From: Atherinomorus stipes
Lineage: Eukaryota; Chordata; Actinopteri; Atheriniformes; Atherinidae
Direction of reading: 5' to 3'
Assembly: GCA_023101725.1 (NCBI GenBank)
Contig: JALJCO010012682.1
Span: 1,054,001 to 1,118,000 of the forward strand
DNA length: 64,000 nucleotides
The notes beneath the pieces were generated by a model, which ran no database searches, had not been told where the DNA came from, and saw nothing but the letters and a program-made list of their open reading frames with translations. How positions within the stretch are numbered: the first letter of the stretch is position 1; each line of letters opens with the position of its first letter. The position numbers and the translations under genes are program-made. Below, in pieces: positions 12,401 to 20,755 of the stretch.

Positions 12401-15400
12401 TCTGTTTATGAACTGAAAGGAAAAAAAAAATTAAAAATTAAAAAAAGGCTATCAACGCAAAGCAATAAACTAACAGATCCCAATATTTTTGTTACGCTTA
12501 CCTCTGTTGTTTCTACTGTGATGGGCTCTGTGAACTCCTCAATAACTTCACTTTCTGTAAAGAGAAAAACAGTTTGGAGAATGCTCTGCTGATTTCATTA
12601 TTGCTTGATCAAATTAGCATTTTAAAAATAGCAAGTTTCATGCGGCATGACTCCAGAGAAAAGTCCGAACCTGGATCGACGGTCTGCTCTTCTGCTTCTA
12701 ATGATTCAGTTACTGCTGCTGTCGCCGCTGCTGCTGCAGGCTCTTCTTCCTCTTCTTCCTCACATACTCCATTTTGATGAGATGGAATCCGGTCGAAGTA
12801 CCCGCTCAACAGAACCTGGTCCAAAGTCTCTTTCAGTGCCTTGTCTAGAAGAGGAATGACCAGGTCGTTATTTAATTGGAAAGTCAAACCATGAGAGAAC
12901 GCATCCAACAATTCTGACAAGGTCTTCATTATCATCATCATCATCATCATAAACTACTCCATCACTGTTGAATTAGTACAAATGTGGAATACATCTGGTA
13001 CACCTGGACAAAGATTTCATTGGCCTATTTGCAAATATTCATCGTTAAAAAGCCAAGAAGTTTCATTATCAAATTATTACTCCAAATAAACTCTGAGTTG
13101 GCATCATTTCTTTTTTTCTTATACACATGCAAACAATGGTGAATGTAAGGATGCTGACAACTCTAAAGATAGTAATGATATATATCCACTGTTGCTTGTT
13201 TAGGCAACAAGTGCTATAAAAATGGAATTAAAGTGTCTCAGGTCTTTTTTTTTCCATCTGATGCAGAAATCAGTGTGAAATACAACTTTTTTTTTTCCAT
13301 TCCCAAAAACCAATAATTTGCCTTATCATAAACTAAAATATAAAACCAATTTAAATAAACTAATGATATAAACATAATTCCTCAAATCTACATATTTTAA
13401 AGCACTGACAACCACAAAAATACTGATCTTTACCCTTGCATTATGAATGTGATTTTATGAGTGTTTAACATTGGATTTTAAGACCCACAACTAATGGTAC
13501 TTTTAAACTCAATTCAGTTTAAAACATAATACAGCCACAAAAGTTGGGGATATACAGCACTTTGGCTGAAATGTACAAAAAAAGTAAAAAGTTGATGCTA
13601 TATTCATATCATGAATGTAGGGACTTGTACAATGGCAATTCCTTCATCTCAAAAAAATTATTGAAACAAAAGCTAACAACAGTGACATAAAATGTAAATG
13701 TCTTAATAATTTGTCAGGTGTTCGTGTCTAGCCTGGTACACCAGCCTGACTAACGCCATGTATGAGATACACAGCAAGTCAGTCTGGGTTCCCTCCATTG
13801 GGAAATGATTTCCACTCCGGTAAAAAATTGACTGGACCAATCACAGCGCAGCAGTAGAATTATTAACAGGAACGTGTAACTCCTCCAACGTCTCCACCGC
13901 TGTTTCTGCTCCGTTTTGGTGCTTAACTAACAGCTTCCGGGTCATAGTCACATGACGTGCGACACAAATGCTTTCTCATATTAGTGGTTCAGCAATAAAC
14001 AATGCTGACATGTAACACTGTATTTACAATAATAAAACCAAACATTCTATGTTAATATACACAAGAAAATGACATTAAATAGAGTGGGAAAAACAACGTG
14101 TAAACGCTGACTTCCGGCGTTGCCATAGCAACACAGCAACAGAGTGCCGAACTACACCAGCTACAGTCACTTCCATGTTTCTATGATTGGTTCTCTCCGG
14201 TTCATTTTCCTCCTGTTAGTCCCACCTCTCGTCTCGCATTGGAAATCAGTCTCCAGCGGAGGGAATCCAGACTGACTTGCTGTGTATCTCATAGATGGCG
14301 TTGGTCAGGCTGGTGTCCCCGGCTAGTTCGTGTCATCCTGATCTGATGATGTCAGAATGTGAACAGTCTGATGAACGACAGTTTAGATCAGTGTTTCTCA
14401 GTCCTGGTCCTCGGGTACCACTGCCCTGCATGTGTTCAAGGTGTCCATAATTTAACACACCTAAACCAAATGAATAGCTATTTATCAGGCTTGCAAAGAA
14501 CATGATGGGTGGTTTAGTTAATTTGCATTAGGTGTGCTGGAGTTGGTAAAAACTAAAACATGCAGGACAGTGGTACCTGAGGACCAGGATTGAGAAACAC
14601 TGGTTTAGATACAAGCTGTCATTGAACCAGAACATCAAGTGGTCCAATCTTTGTTCAGATACTCGTTTTTGTTTTTGTTCCCCCCCACCACTTTTTTAAA
14701 GAATAGCATGTTGTGCAATAGTACTTTATAATGCAAGCATACTAGACGTGCATTCAAAAGTTTAGAGAAGGTCAAAATATTTTCACCTATAAAAGATTAT
14801 AGTGCATTCTAGGTACATTATGACATCATAAAAAGCCAATTATTGCTAACTTTTTGTGTATAGTGTAAACCAAAAAAACAAATACATTAAAAAATATGTT
14901 TTTGTTATACTTTTTGTTCTATCTTCTGTCTATATCAGCCTCTGGGACCTATTTAACCTGGCCTATAAAACTCTACTCAGAAAAACAAGGACGAATCACA
15001 GATGATTCATCCTCCAGCTATGTTTGACAAAGCTGTTTAACTTCAATGGCTCAGGGTCATTTTTCCAGGAGCTAAAAGATTATTTCAGCCCTGGTTCTAT
15101 TGCATTCCCATAGAGGTCTGAGGTTCAAGATAGATTAGCCCTGTTAACACTGCTACGCTTACCTGAGTCGCAGGACTGCCATGTCTGCAGTAAAACCAGG
15201 AAGTCTGTTTTTACTTAATTCAACACAAAAACTGACAGTGTAACAAATTTCTACGACTTTTGCGTGTCTTAGAAAGTAACCTCTGTGGAGGGGGTGGTGG
15301 GTGGTGGAGATGAAGCTTGATTCCTCTAAATTGCAGCATTCTTTTGCAACGAACCAATCACTAAAATTTCAGAAAAACAGACAATGGGCTTACAGTTGTA

Positions 15401-18012
15401 TTTGCTGCTGGTCAAAAAGCCCCATTAGACTAAACAAAACGCACAGAACACGAAAGAGGGCCTTAAAGGGAGAGTTGCCTGGGTGCAACAGTCCTAAACA
15501 TCAACAAAATCTATGGAAACATGAAATGACTGCAATATTCTCAAATATCCAGGCACAGACTGTGGCTTAAATACCAGAGAGTCATTAACTTAAAACATGC
15601 TAATGTAAAAATAATGTAGGGTAATAAGAAACATGACTAAGCTCGTACATTTACAACTTGGCTAAACAAATAATAGCTATTTTAGTTCCTGCACGGTGCT
15701 TCAGATGAGAGATCTTTCTGCCATCATAATTATCAACCCGGTTTCAAAATAAGACCACTCCAGTTAAGGGGTTGTGGTGTCACAACAGTAACTGGGTCAC
15801 CAATACTGGCTCCAGAGATCTGACCAGGGGAACCACGGGCAACAGGCAACCACTGGCACCCTGCCCCGTTGCTGAGTCAGGATAAGCCCACAGCTCTCAG
15901 CCCCTGAGCAGAATGCAGCAGTGTGAAGCCTGAGGCCAGACCGCTGAGAATGCAATACGCCAATATCCCCAAGCCCTGATTATTCACATCACAGCACTGC
16001 ACACATGCTGCATTAACAAAACACAAAGCAAATGCTACATTAACATATTAAGACTGGCTAATGGCCTCAGTACCTTTTAACAAAAAGGTATTGTTTAAAG
16101 CTTTTACCATGTCCTTTTACCGTATTTTGGGACCATTCAAACATATCTGACAAATCACTTATGACCAGCTTGCAGAAGACTGTGATGTCAGCATCCATCT
16201 GAAGAAATGTAGTGCCAATATTTTGCATAACCAGTTGGGCGTAAAAATACATCCAGCATAATAAATAGTTTAAGTTTGCTTACATAAACTTTTGTTACAA
16301 ACTGTAGTAAAGCTGCAACTAAGAGTGAATAATTGATTAATCTGGCCAAAATGTCCAGTCAAGAAATCCCTTCCAAATTTTATCATTTACATCCCTAAAA
16401 TGTTTTTTTCACTGCTTAAAATCAAAGAGGGCAGTAAACTACATAAATTAAACATTTACTGTATATTTGTAACACAAGAGGCAGAAAGTTTTAATCAGTG
16501 TCTCTCACACAATCTGGACTTAAATGGGTCATATAAGTATATCAACAACGGTCAAAATATGCATGACAATCCATTTACAAAGTTACACGGTAGGTTTTCA
16601 TGTATCATTCAAAACTGGTCAAATCTTATTTTATTGTAAAGCTGCTTATGGCACATTAATTAAACCCTTTTTCTCAGCTCTAGTGCACTTGAGATTGAAG
16701 GACAGTGTATTTCACGAGGCACATTTATCAGCTGGCTTTACTTCTATTGTTCAGTGAGTGGCAGACATGGCAAGAGGAAGAAAGATAACTTGAGACATTC
16801 TAGGTGATCATAACTTATGGATAGTTGAAGACCAGCAGTGAGTCTGGAGTAACTAATGGATAGGACACATTTATTTTGCTGGTCTGCATATAACTAGCCA
16901 AAGCCAGAAAGACATACTTAAAAAAAAAAACTGAAGTTTATTTCCACATTTTCAAAACAGACTTACATGTTGTTCCTACCACAGCCTTGTCCCTCCCTTC
17001 CAGTAGGTCCCAGAGGTGCACAGATGCATCTTCATACTGGTCAATCAACCTGTAAGTGTAAAGATTAGCCATCATGATCCAGTTTTTACAAATAAAAAGG
17101 AGGCAAAAACTGCTTTGCATCTCTCGTTGGTGCAGATGTTCAACAATTTAAACCAACCTCACGTTCGGATCACGTTCTGGTCCCACTAATTTGTAGAACT
17201 CATCAAAAGCTGCAAGGTCTCCCTCTGTCACCAGCGGAGAGCCGTTGACTCCTTGCTTCAGGTCCTGCCGCACAGTCTCATCACCCAGTCGATCAAGAAT
17301 AAACTGCAACTCCAAAACTGTCTTGAGCCTCCTCTGCTCCGCCTCTTCTCGCTGCAGCTGCTCCCGCCGTGCAGACTTCTTCACCATTTTCTGAATCTGG
17401 TGACAATGTAAATAAGGCACATTTACCAAAAAAACAGGATGGAGTCAAGTTACATCTTTAGAAAACCACTGTCATCTTTACGTCTTGTCCCAATGCAATG
17501 AATGTCTTCTGCAGCTCTCTGGCAAATTCCAAGTTGTTCATGACTTCCTGGTACTTGGATAGGGCCTCCTGAACAGGTAAAGGAGAAACAGATTGGACAT
17601 TTACTGATTACGGCAAAATCTTTGAGAGAGTCATAGGATTATTTATGCACAATGATGAAGGCTCCTGTGTACTCACCAGCTGGTCCTGGTTGAGACCTTC
17701 TCCTTTATTTTTTCTGATCTGATAATCATCCAGTTTGCTCTGCAATAAAACACATAGTGAGGAAGCAGCAATGGATTCTTAGAAGTAAGACAAATTTTTG
17801 TAGTTGGACTGTTATTTGCTTAGGGTATATGATTTCTGGCAGCTCACCTTTTTTTTCTCCATGTTGCGGACCTTCTTGTCGATGACACACAGCACTTGCT
17901 TCAAGACTTCGGACTGTCCACCGAGTGCAAAATTGCCCATTAACCCTGGAGCGGATCCCACCTCTGGGCTGGCAGATTGCACTGTCCTGTTTGCATTCAT
18001 TGCTGAGGGCAT
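404..18012 (-). CDS. caprin1: caprin1, cytoplasmic activation/proliferation-associated protein 1 (17 coding exons)
   Basis: Caprin-1 binds mRNA, FMRP and G3BP in the cytoplasm and takes part in stress granules and translational control. Coding exons, in order on the minus strand: 18012-17848, 17739-17677, 17568-17482, 17396-17158, 17049-16967, 12844-12671, 12554-12502, 12412-12329, 10364-10179, 9969-9861, 9752-9691, 9558-9466, 6379-6233, 5523-5370, 5261-5082, 698-592, 490-404. Lengths sum to 2,073 nt (690 residues plus stop), every junction keeps phase, and every intron is GT-AG. The product follows human caprin-1 (709 or 694 residues) along its length: N-terminal helical region, HR1 dimer/FMRP segment (about 100-231), acidic E7 run (241-247), polyQ (322-329), G3BP-binding segment (about 374-384), Gln-rich region and RGG-type C-terminus. 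The end (residues 663-690) departs from the mammalian one. I cannot tell whether this is the a or b paralogue. Gene identity is very sure; exact last exon less so. Confidence 0.95.
592..698 (-). CDS. caprin1: caprin1 coding exon 16 (residues 627-662)
   Basis: 107-nt exon with TTCCAG acceptor and CAGAGG then GTATGA donor. GGYDGYRPPF.NTPNSGY and PRDYS....YQR follow the human C-terminal sequence closely. Confidence 0.93.
820..1440. repeat. dispersed repeat with ACCCG-rich ends in caprin1 intron
   Basis: The left part is rich in ACCC and ACCCG (about 845-920). The right part carries GCGGGTTACCCGTTGGGTA (about 1402-1420). The pattern suggests an old DNA transposon with inverted ends, but no clean duplication could be set. 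Class uncertain. Confidence 0.35.
1890..3370. mobile_element. probable decayed DNA transposon, hAT-like right end
   Basis: The stretch ends in GGGGACACCCCTA (about 3355-3367), the style of a teleost hAT terminus. It includes a short open reading frame at 2329-2473 (starting MNTASTPGRNELD, about 48 codons) that looks coding but is not recognised. The left end was not found. It lies in the intron between caprin1 coding exons 15 and 16. Confidence 0.3.
3625..3822. repeat. dispersed fish repeat (TTTATATCGTGC...CACTCAAAGCGC type)
   Basis: TTAGATTTATATCGTGCTTT, then GGCACTCAAAGCGC, CTTGCCCAAGGACACAACG and GGGATTTGAGCCGCTGA are the usual blocks of a very common teleost interspersed repeat. The copy looks complete but diverged. 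Intronic in caprin1. Confidence 0.5.
4233..4633. mobile_element. hAT-type MITE with 8-bp target duplication
   Basis: Inverted ends TAGGGCTGGACGATTA and TAATTGTCCAGCCCTA bound 401 bp flanked by the perfect 8-bp duplication CAATATAA (4225-4232 and 4634-4641). The interior is AT-rich with repeated AATCACGATTA motifs and has no coding capacity. Confidence 0.88.
5082..5261 (-). CDS. caprin1: caprin1 coding exon 15 (RGG-type region, residues 567-627)
   Basis: 180-nt exon after CTTTAG, ending AGAG before GTTAGC. It contains YNSRGMPRGG, RNARGMINGYRG and SNGFRG, the Arg/Gly-rich RNA-binding part of caprin-1. The intron downstream (699-5081) is the largest in the gene at 4.4 kb. Confidence 0.93.
5370..5523 (-). 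CDS. caprin1: caprin1 coding exon 14 (residues 516-567)
   Basis: 154-nt exon, CCTTAG acceptor; the donor GTAGGC leaves phase 1. VFNLNAPVPP, QYQ.SYNQ.FS and VEQTE..QEQLQ match the Gln-rich human segment. Confidence 0.93.
6233..6379 (-). CDS. caprin1: caprin1 coding exon 13 (residues 467-515)
   Basis: 147-nt exon, CAACAG acceptor, ending ACA before GTAAGA. HSSGINVNAAPFQSMQT is identical to the human block. The 3.1-kb intron upstream (6380-9465) contains the piggyBac copy. Confidence 0.93.
7502..9078 (+). mobile_element. piggyBac-family element with TTAA duplications
   Basis: TTAA at 7498-7501 and 9079-9082 flanks inverted ends CCCTCTAGGTGCCAAAG (left) and CCCTCTAGGCGCCAGAG (right end, reversed). 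These are the CCC-start ends and TTAA target of piggyBac. At 1,577 bp it is shorter than an autonomous copy. The right third holds three diverged copies of a block (ACCTG.TGATATACAAATT...GAGATGA) near 8598, 8760 and 8898. It sits in the caprin1 intron between coding exons 12 and 13. Confidence 0.88.
7825..8560 (+). pseudogene. decayed piggyBac transposase N-terminal half
   Basis: A start at 7825 reads MPGGLYSEDEVLH then stops. Further on the plus strand reads YLDTHKLQPNCRFHGWYDVT and EMEAFISLHLCMGLV, then F.HFANND, the layout of the piggyBac transposase core start (hydrophobic block after a W.DVT motif). Stops and frameshifts break it. The catalytic Asp region and the C-terminal zinc-binding domain are missing, consistent with an internally deleted copy. 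Confidence 0.75.
9466..9558 (-). CDS. caprin1: caprin1 coding exon 12 (residues 436-466)
   Basis: 93-nt exon, TTTACAG acceptor and GTAAAC donor, phase 0. It encodes a Pro/Thr-rich stretch ending EPIDPIQ, equivalent to human EPIDQIQ; the middle is poorly conserved. Confidence 0.9.
9691..9752 (-). CDS. caprin1: caprin1 coding exon 11 (residues 415-435)
   Basis: 62-nt exon with TTTCTAG acceptor and GTAAGT donor. It encodes VHPESRLSQPNSVPVQPEPT, matching the human VHSESRLAQPNQVPVQPEAT. Confidence 0.92.
9861..9969 (-). CDS. caprin1: caprin1 coding exon 10 (G3BP-binding segment, residues 379-415)
   Basis: 109-nt exon starting DSMLEF after CTCAG. With YNFMQ of the previous exon it forms the short linear motif that docks on the G3BP NTF2-like domain in mammals; Asp becomes Glu in DSMLDF. 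IDPAIVSAQPM and TQNMD.PQ.VCPP follow and are nearly identical to human. Confidence 0.94.
10062..10116. repeat. (ATC/ATT)n trinucleotide tract
   Basis: Interrupted ATC and ATT repeats in the intron just downstream of the exon coding the polyQ tract. Simple repeat only. Confidence 0.8.
10179..10364 (-). CDS. caprin1: caprin1 coding exon 9 (polyQ and start of G3BP motif, residues 317-378)
   Basis: 186-nt exon, CCCCAG acceptor and GTGAAG donor. Eight uninterrupted CAG codons give Gln322-329. The Pro-rich part leads into the conserved QDLMAQMQG.YNF.Q block whose end begins the G3BP-interacting segment. Confidence 0.93.
11646..12180. mobile_element. hAT-type MITE in caprin1 intron
   Basis: Ends TAGGGATGCACAATATT and (reversed) TAGGGATGCACAGTATAA bound 535 bp, with nearly matching 8-bp flanks ATTCATTC and GTTCATTC. 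The interior carries several GATATCGATACTGATA-like subrepeats typical of this family. Non-coding. Confidence 0.8.
12329..12412 (-). CDS. caprin1: caprin1 coding exon 8 (residues 289-316)
   Basis: 84-nt exon with TTTCAG acceptor and GTAAGT donor, phase 0. FINRQFIPDSTYSGSEKEQG and DEWT align with human VNRQFMAETQFTSGEKEQVDEWT. Confidence 0.92.
12502..12554 (-). CDS. caprin1: caprin1 coding exon 7 (residues 271-288)
   Basis: 53-nt exon with TTTACAG acceptor and GAG then GTAAGC donor. It encodes ESEVIEEFTEPITVETTE, comparable to the acidic stretch before the VNRQF block of mammals. The small size and phase fit both neighbours. Confidence 0.87.
12671..12844 (-). CDS. caprin1: caprin1 coding exon 6 (acidic/alanine exon, residues 213-271)
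   Basis: CTTCTAG acceptor; completes the split Tyr codon. It carries GYFDRIPSHQNGVC followed by seven Glu (241-247) and an Ala-rich tract, equivalent to the NYFDSTHNHQNGLCEEEE region of mammals but with longer homopolymer runs. Donor CCAG then GTTCGG is weak. Neighbouring introns are 4.1 kb and 116 bp. Confidence 0.88.
13729..14325. mobile_element. 597-bp MITE with long inverted repeats and 9-bp duplication
   Basis: TAGCC...GGCTA termini continue into inverted repeats of about 80 bp sharing ACACCAGCCTGAC and GAGATACACAGCAAGTCAGT. The 9-mer GTTCGTGTC occurs immediately outside both ends (13720-13728, 14326-14334). A 9-bp duplication with long inverted repeats recalls Mutator-like elements; if the true duplication is 8 bp, hAT is possible. 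No transposase. Confidence 0.8.
14399..14602. mobile_element. hAT MITE, CAGTGTTTCTCA family
   Basis: CAGTGTTTCTCAGTCCTGG and (reversed) CAGTGTTTCTCAATCCTGG bound 204 bp flanked by the perfect 8-bp duplication GTTTAGAT (14391-14398, 14603-14610). Non-coding. Confidence 0.9.
16967..17049 (-). CDS. caprin1: caprin1 coding exon 5 (residues 185-213)
   Basis: 83-nt exon completing the split Arg codon of exon 4, then LIDQYEDASVHLWDLLEGRD, a hallmark caprin-1 block. It ends after the first base of a Tyr codon before GTAAGT (phase 1). Confidence 0.92.
17158..17396 (-). CDS. caprin1: caprin1 coding exon 4 (HR1 core, residues 106-185)
   Basis: 239-nt exon, CACCAG acceptor, ending AG before GTTGGT (phase 2). 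It contains the conserved RREQL.REEAEQ.RLKTVLELQ and DEFYKLV.PERD blocks of the homologous region that dimerises and contacts FMRP in mammalian caprin-1. Confidence 0.93.
17482..17568 (-). CDS. caprin1: caprin1 coding exon 3 (residues 77-105)
   Basis: 87-nt exon with TTCAG acceptor and GTAAAG donor. It encodes SKYQEV.NNLEFA.ELQ..F.AL.QD, a nearly invariant helical block of the family, phase 0. Confidence 0.92.
17677..17739 (-). CDS. caprin1: caprin1 coding exon 2 (residues 56-76)
   Basis: 63-nt exon flanked by TTGCAG and GTGAGT. It encodes SKLDDYQ...LNQDQL, matching the caprin-1 segment KLDDYQERMNKGERLNQDQL, phase 0 at both ends. Confidence 0.92.
17848..18012 (-). CDS. caprin1: caprin1 coding exon 1 (residues 1-55)
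   Basis: Starts at the ATG immediately after the acceptor and ends at the lysine run before GTGAGC, phase 0. The stretch VLKQVLCVIDKKVRNMEKKK matches the first conserved helix of caprins. The preceding 30 residues are low-complexity, and shorter than the Gly/Ser/Ala-rich mammalian N-terminus. Confidence 0.93.
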
Positions 18013-19315
18013 CTAGTAATAAAAAGTGAACGTAAATTTTTTGGTGATCATACGGACAAATTCATTTCACAATTAACCATTCAGAAAAAACATAACCATT
18101 AAGCTCCAACATCTGTCAACCAATTTATGCAGTCAAAAAATACTGGATGATGACCTACAGGGAATAGTGTCATGTGATTATGTTTTCATGCATTTATTCC
18201 GAAGAGCTCATCAGCACCAAATTCAACACATCATATGGAATATATCCAGATGGAAAGGAGGAAAATTAGGTACTTCAAGTCACTATTAGTACATATGTTT
18301 CTACTGCAAGCTAATGTATTTCACATTAATTCAGTCAATAGATCCCTGACTCAGCTTTCAATACCACAGCAGCTTTTGTCCTAGTATTGCCCTTTACAAC
18401 AATGTATTAGAGGGAACAACGTGTACAAAACATATTTGGGAATACACTACATAAAACAAAACAAAATGTTTTTATAATCAAAACATAAAAAAACTATCCT
18501 CGACGATGAAGATTTGCCATCAGTTTAATTTTCATAGGAACATTAGGAGAATTAGCACAAGTGGGAACAGATACAACTTCAACATTTTACAAATATAGAT
18601 AGTAATCTTTTCTATGGATAACTGAGTGCCAGTTTACAAACCACATGCATGATCTGATAACGTGATACCAGAATAACTGCTTCCTGGAAACAAACTCGAG
18701 TTCTCTCAGATATAAAACTCGTTTTAAAAGTTAATCTCGCCTAAACCGGTCAAATAAATAACATCCAGCACTAAATTTTGTATTATAATAGTAGGCATCG
18801 CGGTAAGAGAAGGATCGTATTACTTAGAGAGGTATAAACGTGAGCTAAGGTGGGGGTTAATAATACAAGCACGACAATACAGCCAAATACCACTGCGAGG
18901 TTTATTATCCATCGAATCATGATGTTAACCATTTTGACACTTGAAGTAGCTTTAGTTTCGTAACGCAATAAGCGTGCCAGTCAAGAAAACATCCGTAGGC
19001 CCAAAAACTAAAATTTCGTAGCAACTGGGCAACTTTAGAATCAGCTGTCTGGTGTTGGAGGAAAGCAGTCATTTACATTTGCTCGATTATGATGGGTTTG
19101 GATGTGTGGCTTCAGTAAACACCACTGTGTTACCCCTGCGGTGGAGTTAGTATTTCCACTGAGCTTTGGTCAAATGGCCCTGGCCGCACTATCGTTAGCA
19201 CACCACTGACCTAGCATCTTCGCGCACTGCTAGCTTGCTTGTCTGATAGCAACATCGACGCGTGCTAGCCAACAGCCGCCCGTTTCCTCGATAGCATCCC
19301 TCATCATTTACCCAC

Positions 19316-19450
19316 CTTATTGTTAAATATCCACAGGGGAGCTTGTTTGCGAAATGTAGAAAAGGGCCAAGTTGTTATTACTGTTATGTTGCTTTATTTT
19401 CTCTTTCACTCTTATGTGGGATCCGCCCCGCCGGCCTCACCGACAACTGA
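19316..19450 (-). promoter_or_regulatory. caprin1: probable caprin1 untranslated exon 1 and GC-box promoter
   Basis: The first coding exon begins exactly at the ATG, straight after an acceptor (TTACTAG then ATG at 18012), so a separate 5' UTR exon is required. A good donor on the minus strand (AATAAG then GTGGGTAA) places the end of such an exon at 19316. Just upstream on that strand the DNA becomes CpG-rich, with a GC box (GGCGGGGCGG, plus coordinates about 19423-19432). The transcription start is inferred, not seen. Confidence 0.45.
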
Positions 19451-19511
19451 GACGGTTCGAAAGATGAAGAAACTCTTTATAAAGGCGAAGCTCCTTCTTA
19501 TAGCTGTCTGA

Positions 19512-20028
19512 ATTATGCCTGCATAAATAAAAGGAAAAACGCATTTTTAATTAAACTATCACAATTTCGGACTAATACACAAACTTACCATTTAAAAGGT
19601 CTATCACAATGTTTTAATTTCAGTGTAAGATTGACGTGAGTGGTTCTTTTAACTTCTATATTTCTGGTTAGGCATAATTATCCACAGCTTCCCCAGAAAA
19701 AATCTGCACAATCATTAGCTTTGATTAGACAGGTTCATATATCTGATTTACACAGTGTTAATCTGCAACTACTGCACTTTCTACACACCTGTTCCATCAC
19801 ACATACATAGGCACATGACGTATGACACTTATGGCTACACGACTGTACAGTACAGTTAGGTTCAAGTTCATTATGAATTTTGACATTTATGTCTGAGATG
19901 ACTGTTAGTCAAATGTAGGACTATTAGAAATTTAATATTTAAAAAAATATCATCTTTACTTCATTTAGCATAGTCCAACTTCTTATAACATGATAATAAC
20001 AACAATCATAACAACAATAAGCAGTACC

Positions 20029-20068
<40 letters not shown>

Positions 20069-20268
20069 ATAGTAATAATAATAATAATAGTACTTGTATT
20101 TATATTTACAACAATAATGTTTTCATCAGAGGTTTTAATTTTTATGGTCTTCAGTAGTCCACATGATCATCTTTCTGTGTATAGCATGTGATAGAACCTG
20201 ACAGATGAAAAGCATCTGAATTCTCTTAATGAACATAAAAAAGGGGAAATAAGTGACAAATTTTGATT
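19512..20268. other. intergenic, upstream of caprin1
   Basis: AT-rich sequence with no coding signal. It contains a short CAC/CTA/AAT trinucleotide cluster at about 20026-20088. Confidence 0.6.
20026..20088. repeat. compound trinucleotide repeat (CAC)n(CTA)n(AAT)n
   Basis: Uninterrupted CTA repeats (about 20039-20068) sit between short CAC and AAT runs. Confidence 0.9.
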
Positions 20269-20294
20269 GGGGGGGGGGGGGGGGGGGGGGGGGG
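20269..20294. repeat. homopolymer of 26 G
   Basis: Unbroken G run at the 3' border of the minus-strand LINE fragment. It could form quadruplex DNA, and its exact length may be an assembly estimate. Confidence 0.95.
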
Positions 20295-20297
20295 TGT

Positions 20298-20755
20298 CGC
20301 GGTGCGCTGCAGGGTCTTTGCGGCAGGATGCGGTGCAGGCTCCGCACCACACGGTGATGCTGCTGGTCAGGATGCTCTCGATGGTGCCCCTGTAGAAGGA
20401 GTGCATGATGGGGGACCAGGGGGCTCTTGCTCTTCTCAGTTTCCGCAGGAAGTAGAGTCGCTGTTGGGATTTCTTGGCCAGGGATGTGGTGTTGGTGTCC
20501 CAGGACAGGGCTTGGGAGATGTGGACACCCAGGAACTTGGTGCTGCTCACCCGCTCCACCCCAGCACCGTTGATGATCAGTGGAGCTGGACAGGCTCTCT
20601 CCTGAAGTCCACCATGATCTCCTTCGTTATCTCCACGTTCAGATGGAGATGGTTGTCCTTGCACCACATGGCCAGGTGGCTCACCTCACTCCTGTAGTTT
20701 GTCTCATCGTTGTTGATGAGACCCACCACGGTCGTGTCGTCTGCGAACAGAGGTC
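20298..20755 (-). mobile_element. non-LTR retrotransposon fragment (reverse-transcriptase end)
   Basis: The minus strand reads LFADDTTVVGL (20749-20720 region), the F/Y-ADD catalytic motif of reverse transcriptases. It continues HLAMWCKDNHLHLNVE, then PLIINGAGVERVSSTKFLGV and KSQQRLYFLRKLRRA, the usual palm/thumb sequence of teleost LINEs. One frame change is needed. Upstream domains and endonuclease are absent, so this is a truncated copy. Clade not assigned. Confidence 0.82.

Larger units (their letters stand above)
12845..16966 (-). other. caprin1: caprin1 intron between coding exons 5 and 6
   Basis: This 4.1-kb intron holds the two elements at 13729-14325 and 14399-14602. In 14611-16966 and 12951-13719 I see AT-rich sequence with no gene, RNA gene or recognised repeat. 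Confidence 0.6.

Noticed and set aside
18783..18968. Hydrophobic minus-strand frame between caprin1 exon 1 and the ATG exon
   Set aside because: Lies in the first intron; the caprin1 start at 18012 is better supported by homology. A one-helix shadow protein is not needed.
20263..20697. 144-codon plus-strand frame starting with a poly-Gly stretch
   Set aside because: It is the antisense of the LINE reverse-transcriptase fragment plus the G run.
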